Shown: positions 1-10,937, counted from the stretch's first letter. The stretch is DNA of 64,000 nt from CAXMST01 sp963793415 (GCA_963793415.1 CAWCAC010000002.1:2604001-2668000), one strand, 5' to 3'. Notes: a model not told the origin generated them from the sequence alone. Translations and numbers: made by a program.

Positions 1-1
1 A

Positions 2-652
2 GCGCTCGGCTACGGCCTCGCCCTGCGCTGGGCCAGCGCCGGCGTTCCGGTCGTGATCGGCTCCCGCGAGCCGGCCCGCGCAGAGGAGGCCGCCCGACGC
101 GTCGAGGCCGAAGTGCCGGATGCCCGGGTCGAGGGGCTCGGCAACGAGGAGGCCGCCGCGCGCGGACCGATCGCCTTCCTCACGGTCCCCTTCCGAGCCC
201 AATCGGAGACGCTCAACAACCTTCGAGGCGCGTTGCAGCCGGGTCAGATCCTCGTCGACTGCACGGTTCCGCTCGCCGCCGCCGTCAGCGGCAAGGCAAC
301 CCGTTCGCTCGGCGTCTGGCAGGGCTCGGCCGCCCAGCAGGCACAGGAGATGGTCCCCGACGGCGTCACCGTCGTCTCGGCACTGCACACGGTCGGTGCG
401 CCGCAGCTCTCCAACCTCGACCAACCGCTCGGCGAGGACGTCCTGATCTGCGGCGACAAGAAGGCCGACAAGGCGCCCGTCGCACACCTGATCGAGCGGA
501 TCGACGGGCTGCGCGCGATCAACGCCGGCCCGCTCGAGATGGCGCGGATCGCGGAGCAGCTGACGCCACTGCTGATCTCGGTCAACGTCCGCTACAAGGC
601 CCACGCCGGCTTCCGGCTGACCGACCTCGACGCAGCCGGGCATTGGGACTGA
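2..652 (+). CDS. npdG: NADPH-dependent F420 reductase, 5' end cut by window edge
   Basis: Transfers hydride between NADP(H) and coenzyme F420 in the cytoplasm. The reading frame is open from base 2, so the true start lies before the window; the first visible residues (ALGYGLALRWASAG, then VVIGSR) are the end of the Rossmann dinucleotide-binding loop and the arginine region that recognises the NADP 2'-phosphate. The rest (PDGVTVVSALHTVGA, and later a GLRAINAGPLE segment) matches the family, and about 216 residues are present, nearly full length. It overlaps cofD by 10 nt and heads the F420 gene run. An internal GTG at base 53 is inside the nucleotide-binding fold and is not the start. Confidence 0.9.
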   Translation, partial: ALGYGLALRWASAGVPVVIGSREPARAEEAARRVEAEVPDARVEGLGNEEAAARGPIAFLTVPFRAQSETLNNLRGALQPGQILVDCTVPLAAAVSGKATRSLGVWQGSAAQQAQEMVPDGVTVVSALHTVGAPQLSNLDQPLGEDVLICGDKKADKAPVAHLIERIDGLRAINAGPLEMARIAEQLTPLLISVNVRYKAHAGFRLTDLDAAGHWD

Positions 653-1572
653 ACGCGGTCCTCCTCGCGGGCGGGACGGGCGGCGCCAAGCTCGCCGCCG
701 GCGCGCAGGCGGAGATCGGCTCGGGCCTGTCGGTGATCGCCAACACTGGCGATGACATCGAGGCGCTCGGCGTCCACGTCTCCCCCGACCCCGACCTCTG
801 CACCTACTGGCTCAGCGGCGAGATCGACCCCGAGCGGGGCTGGGGCATCAAGGACGACTCGTTCACGGTCTTCGAGCGGCTCGTCAAGCTCGGCGCTCCG
901 GACTGGTTCGGGCTCAGCGACCGCGATCTCGCGACCTGCCTGCGCCGGCGCGCGCTGCTCGACTCCGGCGTCCGGCTGACCGAGGCCCAGCTCGAGATCG
1001 GCCGCGCCCTCGGCCTCGAGGCGGCGGTGCTACCGATGTGCGATGCGCCCGTGCGGACCCGGGTCAGGGTGCCCGGCGCCGGCTGGCGCGAGTTCCAGCA
1101 GTACCTCGTGCAGGACCGGGCCGAGCCCGAGATCGAGGAGGTCGAGTTCGCCGGCATCGCCGACGCCGCCCCGAGCCCTGAGGTCGTCGCGGCCGTCGAA
1201 GCCGCGGACGCGATCGTGATCGGCCCCTCGAACCCGGTGATCTCGATCGGGCCGATCCTCGCCGTCCCCGGAATGCGGGAGCTGCTGGCCGGGTCGAGCG
1301 CTCCGGTCGTAGCCGTAAGCCCGTTCGTCGCCGGCAAGGTGATCAAGGGCCCGACCGACAAGTTCATGCGCGCGATCGGGCAGCAGCCGTCGGCGGCCGG
1401 CGTCGCTCGCGCCTACGAGGGCGTGATCGACGGGATCGTCGTCGATGCCGCCGACCCCGAGCCGCCACCCGAGGGTGTCCGCTCCGCCGTCTTCGACACG
1501 CTCATGGACGGCGCTGAGCGGCGAAGCGAAGTGGCCGCCGCAACGCTTGCCTTCGCGGAGGAGCTGCGCTGA
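643..1572 (+). CDS. cofD: F420-0 synthase CofD/FbiA (2-phospho-L-lactate or PEP transferase)
   Basis: Transfers the phospholactate or phosphoenolpyruvate moiety from its guanylylated form to the deazaflavin Fo, giving F420-0 or dehydro-F420-0. The 309-residue product has the glycine-rich loop LLAGGTGGAK (residues 7-16), the NTGDD motif (34-38) and the GKVIKGPTDK segment (231-240) of the family. The only suitable start is a TTG at 643 inside the end of npdG, so translation is probably coupled. Its stop overlaps the next start (TGATG). Length matches the usual 310-330 residues. Confidence 0.93.
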   Translation: MGLNAVLLAGGTGGAKLAAGAQAEIGSGLSVIANTGDDIEALGVHVSPDPDLCTYWLSGEIDPERGWGIKDDSFTVFERLVKLGAPDWFGLSDRDLATCLRRRALLDSGVRLTEAQLEIGRALGLEAAVLPMCDAPVRTRVRVPGAGWREFQQYLVQDRAEPEIEEVEFAGIADAAPSPEVVAAVEAADAIVIGPSNPVISIGPILAVPGMRELLAGSSAPVVAVSPFVAGKVIKGPTDKFMRAIGQQPSAAGVARAYEGVIDGIVVDAADPEPPPEGVRSAVFDTLMDGAERRSEVAAATLAFAEELR

Positions 1573-3185
1573 TGCCCGAGCGTCTGAGACCGATCGGCCC
1601 GAGACTCGGCGACGCCGCCGAAGCGATCCCGTACGAGCCGATGCCGGGGCGCTTCGACGAGTGCTTCACCCCGTCCGGCAAGCCGCATCCGCACACCCGG
1701 GCAATGGTCGAGTCGCTGAACCGGCTCGGCCGCGAGCACCTGCAGGCGTCGGCCGAAAGACGGGACGCGATCTTCATGCAGCGCGGGATCACCTTCGACG
1801 CGACCGGGCCCGACGGCCAGACGCGCGACCGGCCGTTCCCGCTCGACCTGATCCCGCGGATCATCTCGGCGGCCGAGTGGGACTTCATCTCCAACGGCGT
1901 CCGTCAGCGGGTCCAGGCGCTGAACCGGTTCGTCGCCGACGTCTACGGCGAGCGCGAGATCGTCCGCGACGGGATCATCCCCTGGCGGCTCGTTGTCACC
2001 CGGCCGGGCTTCGCCCGGGCCGCGCACGGCCTGAAGCCGCCGGGCGGCGTCTGGTGCCACGTCTCCGGCTGCGACCTCGTACGCGATCGCGAGGGGCTCT
2101 GGCGAGTGCTCGAGGACAACGTCCGCGTGCCCTCCGGCATCTCCTACGTGCTCGAGAACCGGATCGCGATGGGCAGGCTGATGCCGGAGCTGTTCGCGGG
2201 CCAGTCGGTGCGCCCGGTCGCCAACTACCCCGAGCTGCTCCTCGACGCGCTCGTCGCCGCCGCACCGGCGCGGGTCGGCCGCCCGGTCGTCGTCGTCTGG
2301 ACGCCGGGACCGGCCAACAGCGCCTACTTCGAGCACGCCTTCCTCGCCCGGCAGATGGGCGTCGAGCTCGTCGAGGCCTCCGATCTCGTCGTCCGCGACG
2401 CCGCCTGCTACCTGAAGACGACCGACGGGCTGCAGCGGGTCGACGCGATCTATCGCCGCGTCGACGAGGACTTCATCGACCCGCTCGAGTTCCGGCCCGA
2501 CTCGCTGCTCGGCGTGCCCGGCCTGATGCGAGCCTGCCGCGAGGGCAACGTCTCGATCGCGAACGCGGTCGGCACCGGCGTCGCCGACGACAAGGCGATC
2601 TACCACTACGTGCCGGCGATGATCCGCTACTACCTGAACGAGGAGCCGATGCTGGCGAACGTGCCGACCTGGCTGATGGACGACCCTGAGCAGCGCGAAT
2701 ACGTCGAAGGGCGGCTCGAGCAGATGGTCGTCAAGCCGACGGGCGAGTCCGGCGGCAAGGGCGTCTTCATCGGACCGACCGCGACCGCGGCCGAGGTCGC
2801 CGAGCAGCGGCGGCTGCTCGAGGAGGACCCGGCCCGGTGGATCGCCCAGGAGGTGGTCTGGCTCTCCTGCGCGCCGACCATGTGCGAGGGCGAGATGGCG
2901 CCGCGGGCGGTCGACCTGCGCCCGTTCGCCGTCTACGGCGACACGATCGAGATCGTCCCCGGGGGGCTCACCCGCGTCGCCCTCGAGGAGGGCTCGATGG
3001 TCGTCAACAGCTCGCAGGGCGGCGGCTCCAAGGACACCTGGGTCCTGGCGGGAGCCCCGATCCACGATCGCGGCCTCGGCGGCCACGACCCGTTCGAGCC
3101 GCCGACGATGCCGGATCTGCCCCAGGTCGGCTGGTCCGAGCAGGGCCAGCAGCAACAGCAGCTCGGCAACGGAGAGGGCGGCTGA
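1572..3185 (+). CDS. Circularly permuted ATP-grasp protein (type 2, DUF404/DUF407)
   Basis: A 537-residue circularly permuted ATP-grasp ligase. The N-terminal YEPMPGRFDE region, GGVWCHVSGCDLVRD, the LEDNVRVPSG segment and the glycine loop GESGGKG (391-397) identify the family, and a late SSQGGGSKDTW segment ends the catalytic part. The last residues are a glutamine-rich tail. Such proteins are predicted to form amide bonds and almost always occur with alpha-E and transglutaminase-like proteins, as here. No substrate is established for this family. The start overlaps the cofD stop and the stop overlaps the alpha-E start, so it belongs physically to the F420 operon. Confidence 0.88.
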   Translation: MPERLRPIGPRLGDAAEAIPYEPMPGRFDECFTPSGKPHPHTRAMVESLNRLGREHLQASAERRDAIFMQRGITFDATGPDGQTRDRPFPLDLIPRIISAAEWDFISNGVRQRVQALNRFVADVYGEREIVRDGIIPWRLVVTRPGFARAAHGLKPPGGVWCHVSGCDLVRDREGLWRVLEDNVRVPSGISYVLENRIAMGRLMPELFAGQSVRPVANYPELLLDALVAAAPARVGRPVVVVWTPGPANSAYFEHAFLARQMGVELVEASDLVVRDAACYLKTTDGLQRVDAIYRRVDEDFIDPLEFRPDSLLGVPGLMRACREGNVSIANAVGTGVADDKAIYHYVPAMIRYYLNEEPMLANVPTWLMDDPEQREYVEGRLEQMVVKPTGESGGKGVFIGPTATAAEVAEQRRLLEEDPARWIAQEVVWLSCAPTMCEGEMAPRAVDLRPFAVYGDTIEIVPGGLTRVALEEGSMVVNSSQGGGSKDTWVLAGAPIHDRGLGGHDPFEPPTMPDLPQVGWSEQGQQQQQLGNGEGG

Positions 3186-4159
3186 TGCTGGCCCGGATCG
3201 CGCACGACCTCTACTGGCTCGGGCGTCACCTCGTCCGCGCCGAGCACACCGCGCGGATGCTCGACGGCCTCTTCCAGGTCGAGCTCGAGGGCGGCGCCGA
3301 GGACCCGCGCTCGGTCGCGCTCTCGTGGGAGTCGGTGATCGTCGTGATGGGCGCGGGCAGCCTCGCCAAGCCCGCCGACCGCAGCCTCCGCGACGACGTG
3401 ATCGGGCGCCTGACCAGCGATCGGGAGACGCCCGTCTCGATCGTCTCCTGCGTCAGCTCCGCTCGCGAGGGGGCGCGCCGGCTTCGCGACACGATCCCGG
3501 CCGAGGCCTGGGAGTCGCTCAACACCTTTCACCTCAACCTCGAGCGCCGCGACCTCGAGAGCGGCCTGCGGACCGGGCCTTACTCGGTCTACTCGTACGT
3601 GAAAGAGCGCTCGGCATTGTTCTGGGGCCTGTCGGCGTCGACGATGCAACGCGACGACGCCCATGCCTTCCTACTCGCCGGGGGCCGGATCGAAGCGGCG
3701 GCGATGGTCCTGCGGATGCTGCGGGTCGCGCTGCCGCCGCGCCGCCCCGCCTCCGACGAGGGCTCGGAGATCCCGCGCCGCGACGGCAACGCGCTGGCGC
3801 TGCTGCGGGCGGTCGGCGGCTTTCAAGCGTTCATGCGCTCGGCTGCCTCGCCGCCTCGGGCCGACCCGGTCGCGCGCTTCCTTCTCTACGAGCGCGCCTT
3901 CCCCGACTCCGTCGCCGCCTCTACCGACCTGCTGCAACGGCTCCTCTCCCGGGCCGAACGCGACCCGTCGGGCTCGACCCCGACCCTGCGGCTGGCGCGG
4001 CTCGCCGCCGATCTCGAGCTGCGCCGGCGCGCCGGCGGCCATGCTGACGACCTGCCCGCCGCCTTCCGCGAGATCCAGCACGAGCTCGAGCGGGTCGAGG
4101 TCGACATCGAGGCGCGCTACTTCGCCGGCGACGCCGAGCCCCAGTACGCGGTGCGCTGA
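3185..4159 (+). CDS. Alpha-E domain protein
   Basis: A 324-residue all-helical alpha-E protein, recognised by its start (LARIAHDLYWLGRHLVRAE) and by LNTFHLNLERRD and SYVKERSALFWGLS. The family is the constant partner of circularly permuted ATP-grasp proteins; its biochemical role is unknown, probably a scaffold or substrate carrier. The ATG at 3185 overlaps the upstream stop by one base and its own stop overlaps the transglutaminase start in the same way, so the trio is translationally coupled. An in-frame extension upstream of 3185 runs inside the ATP-grasp gene and is not counted. Confidence 0.85.
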   Translation: MLARIAHDLYWLGRHLVRAEHTARMLDGLFQVELEGGAEDPRSVALSWESVIVVMGAGSLAKPADRSLRDDVIGRLTSDRETPVSIVSCVSSAREGARRLRDTIPAEAWESLNTFHLNLERRDLESGLRTGPYSVYSYVKERSALFWGLSASTMQRDDAHAFLLAGGRIEAAAMVLRMLRVALPPRRPASDEGSEIPRRDGNALALLRAVGGFQAFMRSAASPPRADPVARFLLYERAFPDSVAASTDLLQRLLSRAERDPSGSTPTLRLARLAADLELRRRAGGHADDLPAAFREIQHELERVEVDIEARYFAGDAEPQYAVR

Positions 4160-5028
4160 TGGGGGCCCCTATCAACGCCCACTACGCGATCACCTACTCG
4201 ACCGAGTACCGCTACGAGAGCGAGGTCACCGACCAGCACAACGCGATCCGCGTGCGGCCGCTGAACGACGCAACGCAGCGGCTGGAGGGCTTCGACCTCA
4301 GCGTCGACCCGCCGGCCCGCCTCTACCGCTACACCGACTACTTCGGGACCGAGGTCGTCCAGTTCGCCAACAGCGAGCCCCACGATCACCTCGCCGTCCG
4401 CGCCGAGTCGCGGGTCCGCGTAGAGCAGCCCCCGTCCCCTCCCGACCCGCCATGGGAGGCGCTGGCGACGACCGATTACGCCGAGGCCGGCGCCGAGTAC
4501 CTCGGGCCGCTCGACCCGCCCGCCAACCCGGAGCGGATCGGCGTGCTGCTCGAGCAGGCGCGCTCGGCGACGCCGCTGGCGATGGTCGAGAAGATCTGCA
4601 GCCTGATCCCCGACCGCTTCGAGTACCGGGCCGGCGTCACCTACGTCGGCTCGACCGTCAACGACCTGCTCGCCGGCGGCGCCGGCGTCTGCCAGGACTT
4701 CGTCCACCTGGCGCTGACGATGCTGCGCCGCGAGGGCGTCGCCAGCCGCTACGTATCGGGCTACCTGTACGTCGCCGGCGGCGACGGCGACGAGTCGGCC
4801 GAGGTCAACACCCACGCCTGGCTCGAGGCGCTGCTGCCCGGGCCCGACGGCAAGCCTCACTGGGTCGCCGCCGACCCGACCAACCGCACCCTCGCGGGCG
4901 CCGGCTACGTCAAGATCGGCCACGGTCGCGCCTACTCCGACGTACCGCCGATCCGCGGTGTCTTCCGCGGCGGCGCGACGTCCTCGTACGAGGCAAAGGT
5001 GCGGATGAGCCTGATCGGCGACGGCTGA
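4159..5028 (+). CDS. Transglutaminase-like cysteine protease of the ATP-grasp/alpha-E cluster
   Basis: A 289-residue cytoplasmic protein with an N-terminal beta domain (ITYSTEYRYE, the usual start of this family) and a papain-like core. The triad is visible: Cys178 in GAGVCQDF, His219 in VNTHAWLE and Asp239 in WVAADPTN. Members are predicted to hydrolyse or transfer amide bonds, so it may cut or finish the product of the ATP-grasp protein. It is third in the overlapping trio; 52 bases separate it from cofC, the only real gap in the run from npdG to cofE. Confidence 0.87.
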   Translation: MGAPINAHYAITYSTEYRYESEVTDQHNAIRVRPLNDATQRLEGFDLSVDPPARLYRYTDYFGTEVVQFANSEPHDHLAVRAESRVRVEQPPSPPDPPWEALATTDYAEAGAEYLGPLDPPANPERIGVLLEQARSATPLAMVEKICSLIPDRFEYRAGVTYVGSTVNDLLAGGAGVCQDFVHLALTMLRREGVASRYVSGYLYVAGGDGDESAEVNTHAWLEALLPGPDGKPHWVAADPTNRTLAGAGYVKIGHGRAYSDVPPIRGVFRGGATSSYEAKVRMSLIGDG

Positions 5029-5066
5029 CCGCTGCCACGCCGAGCTGCGGCGCCGGGCCCCCTCGG

Positions 5067-5072
5067 TAGCCT
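5067..5072 (+). promoter_or_regulatory. -10 box TAGCCT for cofC
   Basis: The box ends 8 nt before the cofC ATG, so an RNA starting at the usual distance would begin at or next to the start codon. It implies a second promoter inside the F420 run, separating cofC-cofE from the upstream genes. No convincing -35 box is visible. Confidence 0.45.
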
Positions 5073-5080
5073 CGCCCCCG

Positions 5081-5749
5081 ATGCGAGCCACCGCGATCGT
5101 CCCCGTCAAGCGCTTCAGCGCCGCCAAGCAGCGGCTCACCGAGGTGCTCGCGCCCGCCGATCGCGCCTCGCTGGTCGAGGCGATGGCCGGCGACGTGCTC
5201 GAGCAACTGGAGGCGTGCGCGGCGATCGAGCGCACGATCGTCGTCAGCGGCGAGCCGCGGATCGCCGCCGTTGCCGAGGCCGCGGACGTGGAGCTGATCG
5301 TCGACCCCGAGGACGCCGGCCACTCGGAGGCGGCGCTGCTCGGGGTGCGCCAGGCGGAGGCAGCGGGCGCGGCCTGCGTCGCGCTGATGCCCGGCGACTG
5401 CCCCCTGCTCGCCCCGGGCGAGCTCCAGCGGGCGCTCGCCGCCCTCGGCACGGATTCGGTCGCCGTGATCGCCGACCGCCACGGCACCGGCACCAACGGC
5501 CTGCTGCTTGCGCCGCCGGACGCGATCCGGCCTTCGTTCGGCCCCGGCAGTCGCGATCGTCATCTGCGCCTCGCTGCCGCGGCCGGCCTCGCCGGCTCGG
5601 TCGCCGAGATTCCCTCGATGGGCCTCGACCTCGACACCGGCGAGGACCTCGCCGAGCTGCGCGAGCGCCTCGCCGGCCCCGCCGCCCGCGCGCCGCGGAC
5701 CGCGGCCGCCCTCGCCGCGATCTCGGCAGAGGCGGTCTCACAGCCATGA
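5081..5749 (+). CDS. cofC: CofC/FbiD guanylyltransferase of F420 synthesis
   Basis: Activates 2-phospholactate or, in actinobacteria (FbiD), phosphoenolpyruvate with GTP for CofD. The 222-residue protein has the nucleotidyltransferase start AIVPVKRFSAAKQRL, the LMPGDCPLL metal-binding segment, DRHGTGTNGLL and SMGLDLDTGEDL, all typical. The stop overlaps the cofE start (ATGA). Sequence alone does not tell which substrate is used; actinobacterial relatives favour PEP. Confidence 0.92.
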   Translation: MRATAIVPVKRFSAAKQRLTEVLAPADRASLVEAMAGDVLEQLEACAAIERTIVVSGEPRIAAVAEAADVELIVDPEDAGHSEAALLGVRQAEAAGAACVALMPGDCPLLAPGELQRALAALGTDSVAVIADRHGTGTNGLLLAPPDAIRPSFGPGSRDRHLRLAAAAGLAGSVAEIPSMGLDLDTGEDLAELRERLAGPAARAPRTAAALAAISAEAVSQP

Positions 5750-6486
5750 CCGGGCTGTTCGCGGTCGAGGGCCTGGGTGAATTCGCCGCCGGCGACCGGG
5801 TCGGAGCCGCGATCGTCGCCGCCGCCGAGCTCCGCGCCGACGACGTCCTCGTCATCTCCCAGAAGATCGTCTCCAAGGCGGAGGGGCGGGTCCGCGACCT
5901 CGACCGAGTCGAGCCCGGTCCCGAGGCGCAGCGGCTCGCCGCCGAGCTCGACCGCGACCCGGCGCTGGTCGAGCTGGTGCTCTCAGAGAGCCGTCGCGTC
6001 GTCCGCGCGACCGCCGCGGTGCTGATCACCGAGACCCACAGCGGCCTCGTCTGCGCCAGCGCGGGCATCGACTCCTCGAACGTTCCCGGCGAGCGTCGGG
6101 TGGCGCTGTTGCCGGCCGACCCCGACGCTTCAGCTCGGCGGATCCGCGAGGAGATCGACGCCGCCTGCGGCCTGCGGCCTGCGGTGATCGTCAGCGACAG
6201 CTTCGGGCGCCCGTGGCGGGTCGGGCAGGCCGAAGTCGCGATCGGCTGCGCCGGCATCGAGCCCCTCGACGACTGGCGCGGGCGCCACGACCGCCACGGT
6301 AACGAGCTGGCCGCGACCGCGATCGCCGTCGCCGATCAGATCGCCGCGGCCTCGGACCTGGTTCGCAGGAAGGACGCCGGCCTGCCGGTCGTCGTCGTCC
6401 GTGGCTCGGGCATCGAGATCGGCGCCGGCGACGGCCCCGGGGCTGCGAGCCTCCAGAGGCCAGCCGGCGAAGACCTGTTCAGGTAG
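5746..6486 (+). CDS. cofE: F420-0:gamma-glutamyl ligase, stand-alone CofE
   Basis: Adds gamma-linked glutamates to F420-0 using GTP. The 246-residue product contains LVISQKIVSKAEGR, ITETHSGLVCASAGID, SDSFGRPWR (150-158) and the DRHGNELAATAIAVADQIA helix, all CofE hallmarks. The ATG at 5746 overlaps the cofC stop by 4 nt. It is about 200 residues shorter than mycobacterial FbiB because the C-terminal FMN-binding nitroreductase-like domain is missing. That domain reduces dehydro-F420-0, so a separate enzyme must do this step or the saturated precursor is made directly. The 3' end overlaps the convergent cupin gene by 8 nt. Confidence 0.93.
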   Translation: MTGLFAVEGLGEFAAGDRVGAAIVAAAELRADDVLVISQKIVSKAEGRVRDLDRVEPGPEAQRLAAELDRDPALVELVLSESRRVVRATAAVLITETHSGLVCASAGIDSSNVPGERRVALLPADPDASARRIREEIDAACGLRPAVIVSDSFGRPWRVGQAEVAIGCAGIEPLDDWRGRHDRHGNELAATAIAVADQIAAASDLVRRKDAGLPVVVVRGSGIEIGAGDGPGAASLQRPAGEDLFR

Positions 6487-6910
6487 GCGGGTCGAGCTCG
6501 AAGTCCTCGTGCAGGCCCTTCTTGCCGATCGGGTCAGGGGCGCCCTCCTCGGTGAAGTCCGGCGCCTCGTAGACCCCACCGGGGACTCCCCCGATCGCGA
6601 CGACGCGAGCCGACTCGGCCTCGGTCTCGAGCCGGCGGCGCTCGGCGGCACCGATCCGGACCCAGACGCCGGGCTCGAGGTCGATGCGCTCGTCGTCGAC
6701 GTAGAGGACGGCGCGGCCCTCGATCACCGTGTAGACCTCTTCCTGGGAGTCGTGCTCCTGGGTGTGCTCGGGGTAGTTGTGGAAGTTCGGGGGGAACTCC
6801 ATCACGGCGAGGCCGAAAGAGGTCACGCCGAGACCGGCCCTGACCCGTTTGAAACCGCCCCCGAAGACCGTCTCGAAATCCTCGAGGCGCTTGACGGTGT
6901 AGTCAGCCAT
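6479..6910 (-). CDS. Cupin-domain protein
   Basis: A 143-residue single-domain cupin. His44, His49, His53 and Glu57/58 in the segment NFHNYPEHTQEHDSQEEVY form the first cupin motif, and YVDDERIDLEPGVWVRIG leads to the second. The ATG at 6910 is preferred over in-frame upstream codons because an AGAGGAG ribosome-binding site precedes it by a few bases. The substrate is unknown. It converges on cofE, so there is no operon link to F420 genes. Confidence 0.75.
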   Translation of the reverse strand: MADYTVKRLEDFETVFGGGFKRVRAGLGVTSFGLAVMEFPPNFHNYPEHTQEHDSQEEVYTVIEGRAVLYVDDERIDLEPGVWVRIGAAERRRLETEAESARVVAIGGVPGGVYEAPDFTEEGAPDPIGKKGLHEDFELDPPT

Positions 6911-7026
6911 TGCGCTCCTCTCGCTCCACCGGCTAGATGCCGGCCCGGCAACCCTATCTCCAGCGCCGGTCCTGAGCGTGACAAAGGTCACATGCAGGCC
7001 CGCCCCCGGAGGGCCGTGGCACTCCC

Positions 7027-7032
7027 TAGGAT
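7027..7032 (+). promoter_or_regulatory. -10 box TAGGAT before the 7039 membrane gene
   Basis: The hexamer ends 6 nt before the ATG, consistent with a leaderless transcript; no ribosome-binding site is present. Confidence 0.4.
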
Positions 7033-7038
7033 CGCCGC

Positions 7039-7856
7039 ATGAGAGAACCCTCCGGCAGAGCGGGCGGATTCTGCGCGGTGGTCGGCGCGGTGCTGATCGC
7101 GAGCGGCCTCGCGGCGATGGCCGACCTGCCCGGGCCCGACGCCCCGGCGACCGAGGTCTTCAGCTTCTTTCTCGACGAGAGAGGCGAGGTCGCGCGGCCG
7201 ACGGCGCTGATCGCGGTCGGCCTCGTGCTGACGACGATCCTGTTCGCGACCCTGAGGGCGATCTACGTCGCCCGCGACCGCCGCGTCACCGCCGCCGTGA
7301 TGCTCGCCCTCTTCCAGCTCGCGATCGGCCTGCAGGCGGTCTCCCTCGCTCTGCTCGGGGTGCTCGCGCTGCGGCCCGAGGAAGCCGACCCGGCCACGGC
7401 CCGAGCTCTGCTCGACCTCTCCGACCTCATCGCCGGCATCTCGGGTGCAGCCTTCGCCCTCGGCCTGCTGGCCACGGCAGTCGCGATCCGGCGCTCGCCC
7501 GGCCCGCTCCCCGTGCGCTTCTCGGAGGCGTCGCTGCTCGCCGCCGCCGGCTGCGCCCTGTGGACGGTGCGCCTGTTCACCGACGCCGACGCGTTCGCGC
7601 CCGACTCCTTGCTGGGCTCGGCGCTCGGGTGGCTGCTGCTGACCGCCTGGATCCTGGCAACCGGCCTCTGGCTCGCAACCCACCGGCTCGAGGCGCGAGT
7701 GCCCGAGGCGCGGGTGCCCGAGGCGGCCGCGCCCGGTCCGGAGCCCGATGCCGCGACCGAACGCGAAGATGCGGCCAAGGTCGACGCCAAGGACGAAGCC
7801 CCGGTCGAGGACGGCGACGAGGACCAGGACGCCGAGCCCGCCTCGGGCGGCGCCGC

Positions 7857-7863
<7 letters not shown>
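7039..7863 (+). CDS. Multi-pass membrane protein with acidic tail, function unknown
   Basis: A 274-residue protein with about six hydrophobic segments (around residues 13-30, 55-75, 85-110, 130-155, 165-180 and 195-220), resembling DUF4386-type membrane proteins in layout but without a motif I can name. The last 55 residues are hydrophilic and acidic, beginning with a short duplication (ARVPE twice) and ending in an Asp/Glu/Ala-rich stretch. The 3' end overlaps the end of the convergent fbiC by 7 nt. Codon use looks like its neighbours. Confidence 0.6.
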
Positions 7864-10082
<2,219 letters not shown>

Positions 10083-10092
10083 CTACGTACTC

Positions 10093-10098
10093 AATATA
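10093..10098 (-). promoter_or_regulatory. -10 box TATATT for fbiC
   Basis: Reads TATATT on the minus strand, ending 10 nt before the fbiC ATG. It is one of the few AT-rich spots in the region and would give a nearly leaderless fbiC mRNA. Confidence 0.5.
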
Positions 10099-10110
10099 GG
10101 CGGCCACCTA

Positions 10111-10212
10111 GGCGTCCTCCGACCAAGCATGACGCCGCACGGGAGCGGCGCTGTGTGGCGGAGCCACATGAGCCGCGCCCGGGTAGCGTCAGGCGCAGCG
10201 TCGGAGGGCGCC
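10111..10212 (-). repeat. 102-bp hairpin repeat, copy 1, directly after aquaporin stop
   Basis: On the minus strand this element begins with the last base of the aquaporin TAG stop and reads GGCGCCCTCCGAC at one end and the near-complement of that at the other (one mismatch in 13). An inner arm pair of about 10 bp and a central perfect TGTGGC/GCCACA pair make it one long imperfect hairpin. A second copy of the same length lies at 19730-19831 in the same position relative to the upstream gene. It may act as a bidirectional terminator or 3'-end RNA, or be a MITE/REP-type element. Confidence 0.75.
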
Positions 10213-10937
10213 TACGCGCCTGGTGCCTTTTCTGGCTCCCCTATCGGCTCTCCGGCTTCGATTACGAAGCGGTAGAAGAGGACGGCGAGCAGGGCGCCGA
10301 CCAGCGGGCCGACGACGTACGGGAAGACGCCTCCCCACTCCTCGCCGATCAGGGCCGGGCCGAACCAGCGGGCCGGGTTGAAGCCGGCTCCGGTGAGCGG
10401 GCCGAAGATGAAGGTGAGGGCCGCGAACGAGAGGCCGATGGTCAGTGCGCCCCACTCGCGCCAGGCGCGCGGGTTGAGGGCGACCGCGAGGACAGCGAGG
10501 ACCAGCACGAAGGCGCCGAGGGTCTCGACGATCATGCCGGCGAAGTCGTTCTTGAGCAGCGGGCTGACGTCGAGCGCGCCGTAGTTGCCGGCGGTGCCCT
10601 CGTCGAGCAGCAGGCCCTTGACCGTGAGCGCCGCGAGCACAGCACCGGAGAGCTGGGCAAGCACGTAGACGATCGCGTCGACGGGGTCGATCCGCTTCAG
10701 CAGGGTCGCGGCGAAGGTGACGGCCGGGTTGAGGTGGGCGCCGCTGACGCCGGCGAGGATCTGGATCAGCACGAACAGCCCGAGACCGCAGGCAAGTCCG
10801 ATCACGGCGAAGTCCGATCCGAACTGGGCCTGGCCACCTGTGGCCTGGTACAGAACGTAGGCAGTCGTGATGATCAGGACCAGGAAGAACGTCCCGACCA
10901 GCTCCGAGATGTAGGCCGCCAAGCCTCGATCCTGCAC
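10212..10937 (-). CDS. MIP-family channel (aquaporin/glycerol facilitator)
   Basis: A 241-residue six-helix channel for water or small neutral solutes. Both pore motifs are present: Asn70-Pro71-Ala72 in SGAHLNPAV and Asn187-Pro188-Ala189 followed by Arg190 of the selectivity filter. The GTG at 10937 is chosen because an AGGAGG ribosome-binding site lies 9 nt before it; upstream in-frame codons would run through the divergent lipoprotein promoter and give an implausible Arg/Ser/Pro-rich leader. A TAGACT box about 56 nt upstream could be its promoter. Confidence 0.88.
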   Translation of the reverse strand: MQDRGLAAYISELVGTFFLVLIITTAYVLYQATGGQAQFGSDFAVIGLACGLGLFVLIQILAGVSGAHLNPAVTFAATLLKRIDPVDAIVYVLAQLSGAVLAALTVKGLLLDEGTAGNYGALDVSPLLKNDFAGMIVETLGAFVLVLAVLAVALNPRAWREWGALTIGLSFAALTFIFGPLTGAGFNPARWFGPALIGEEWGGVFPYVVGPLVGALLAVLFYRFVIEAGEPIGEPEKAPGA

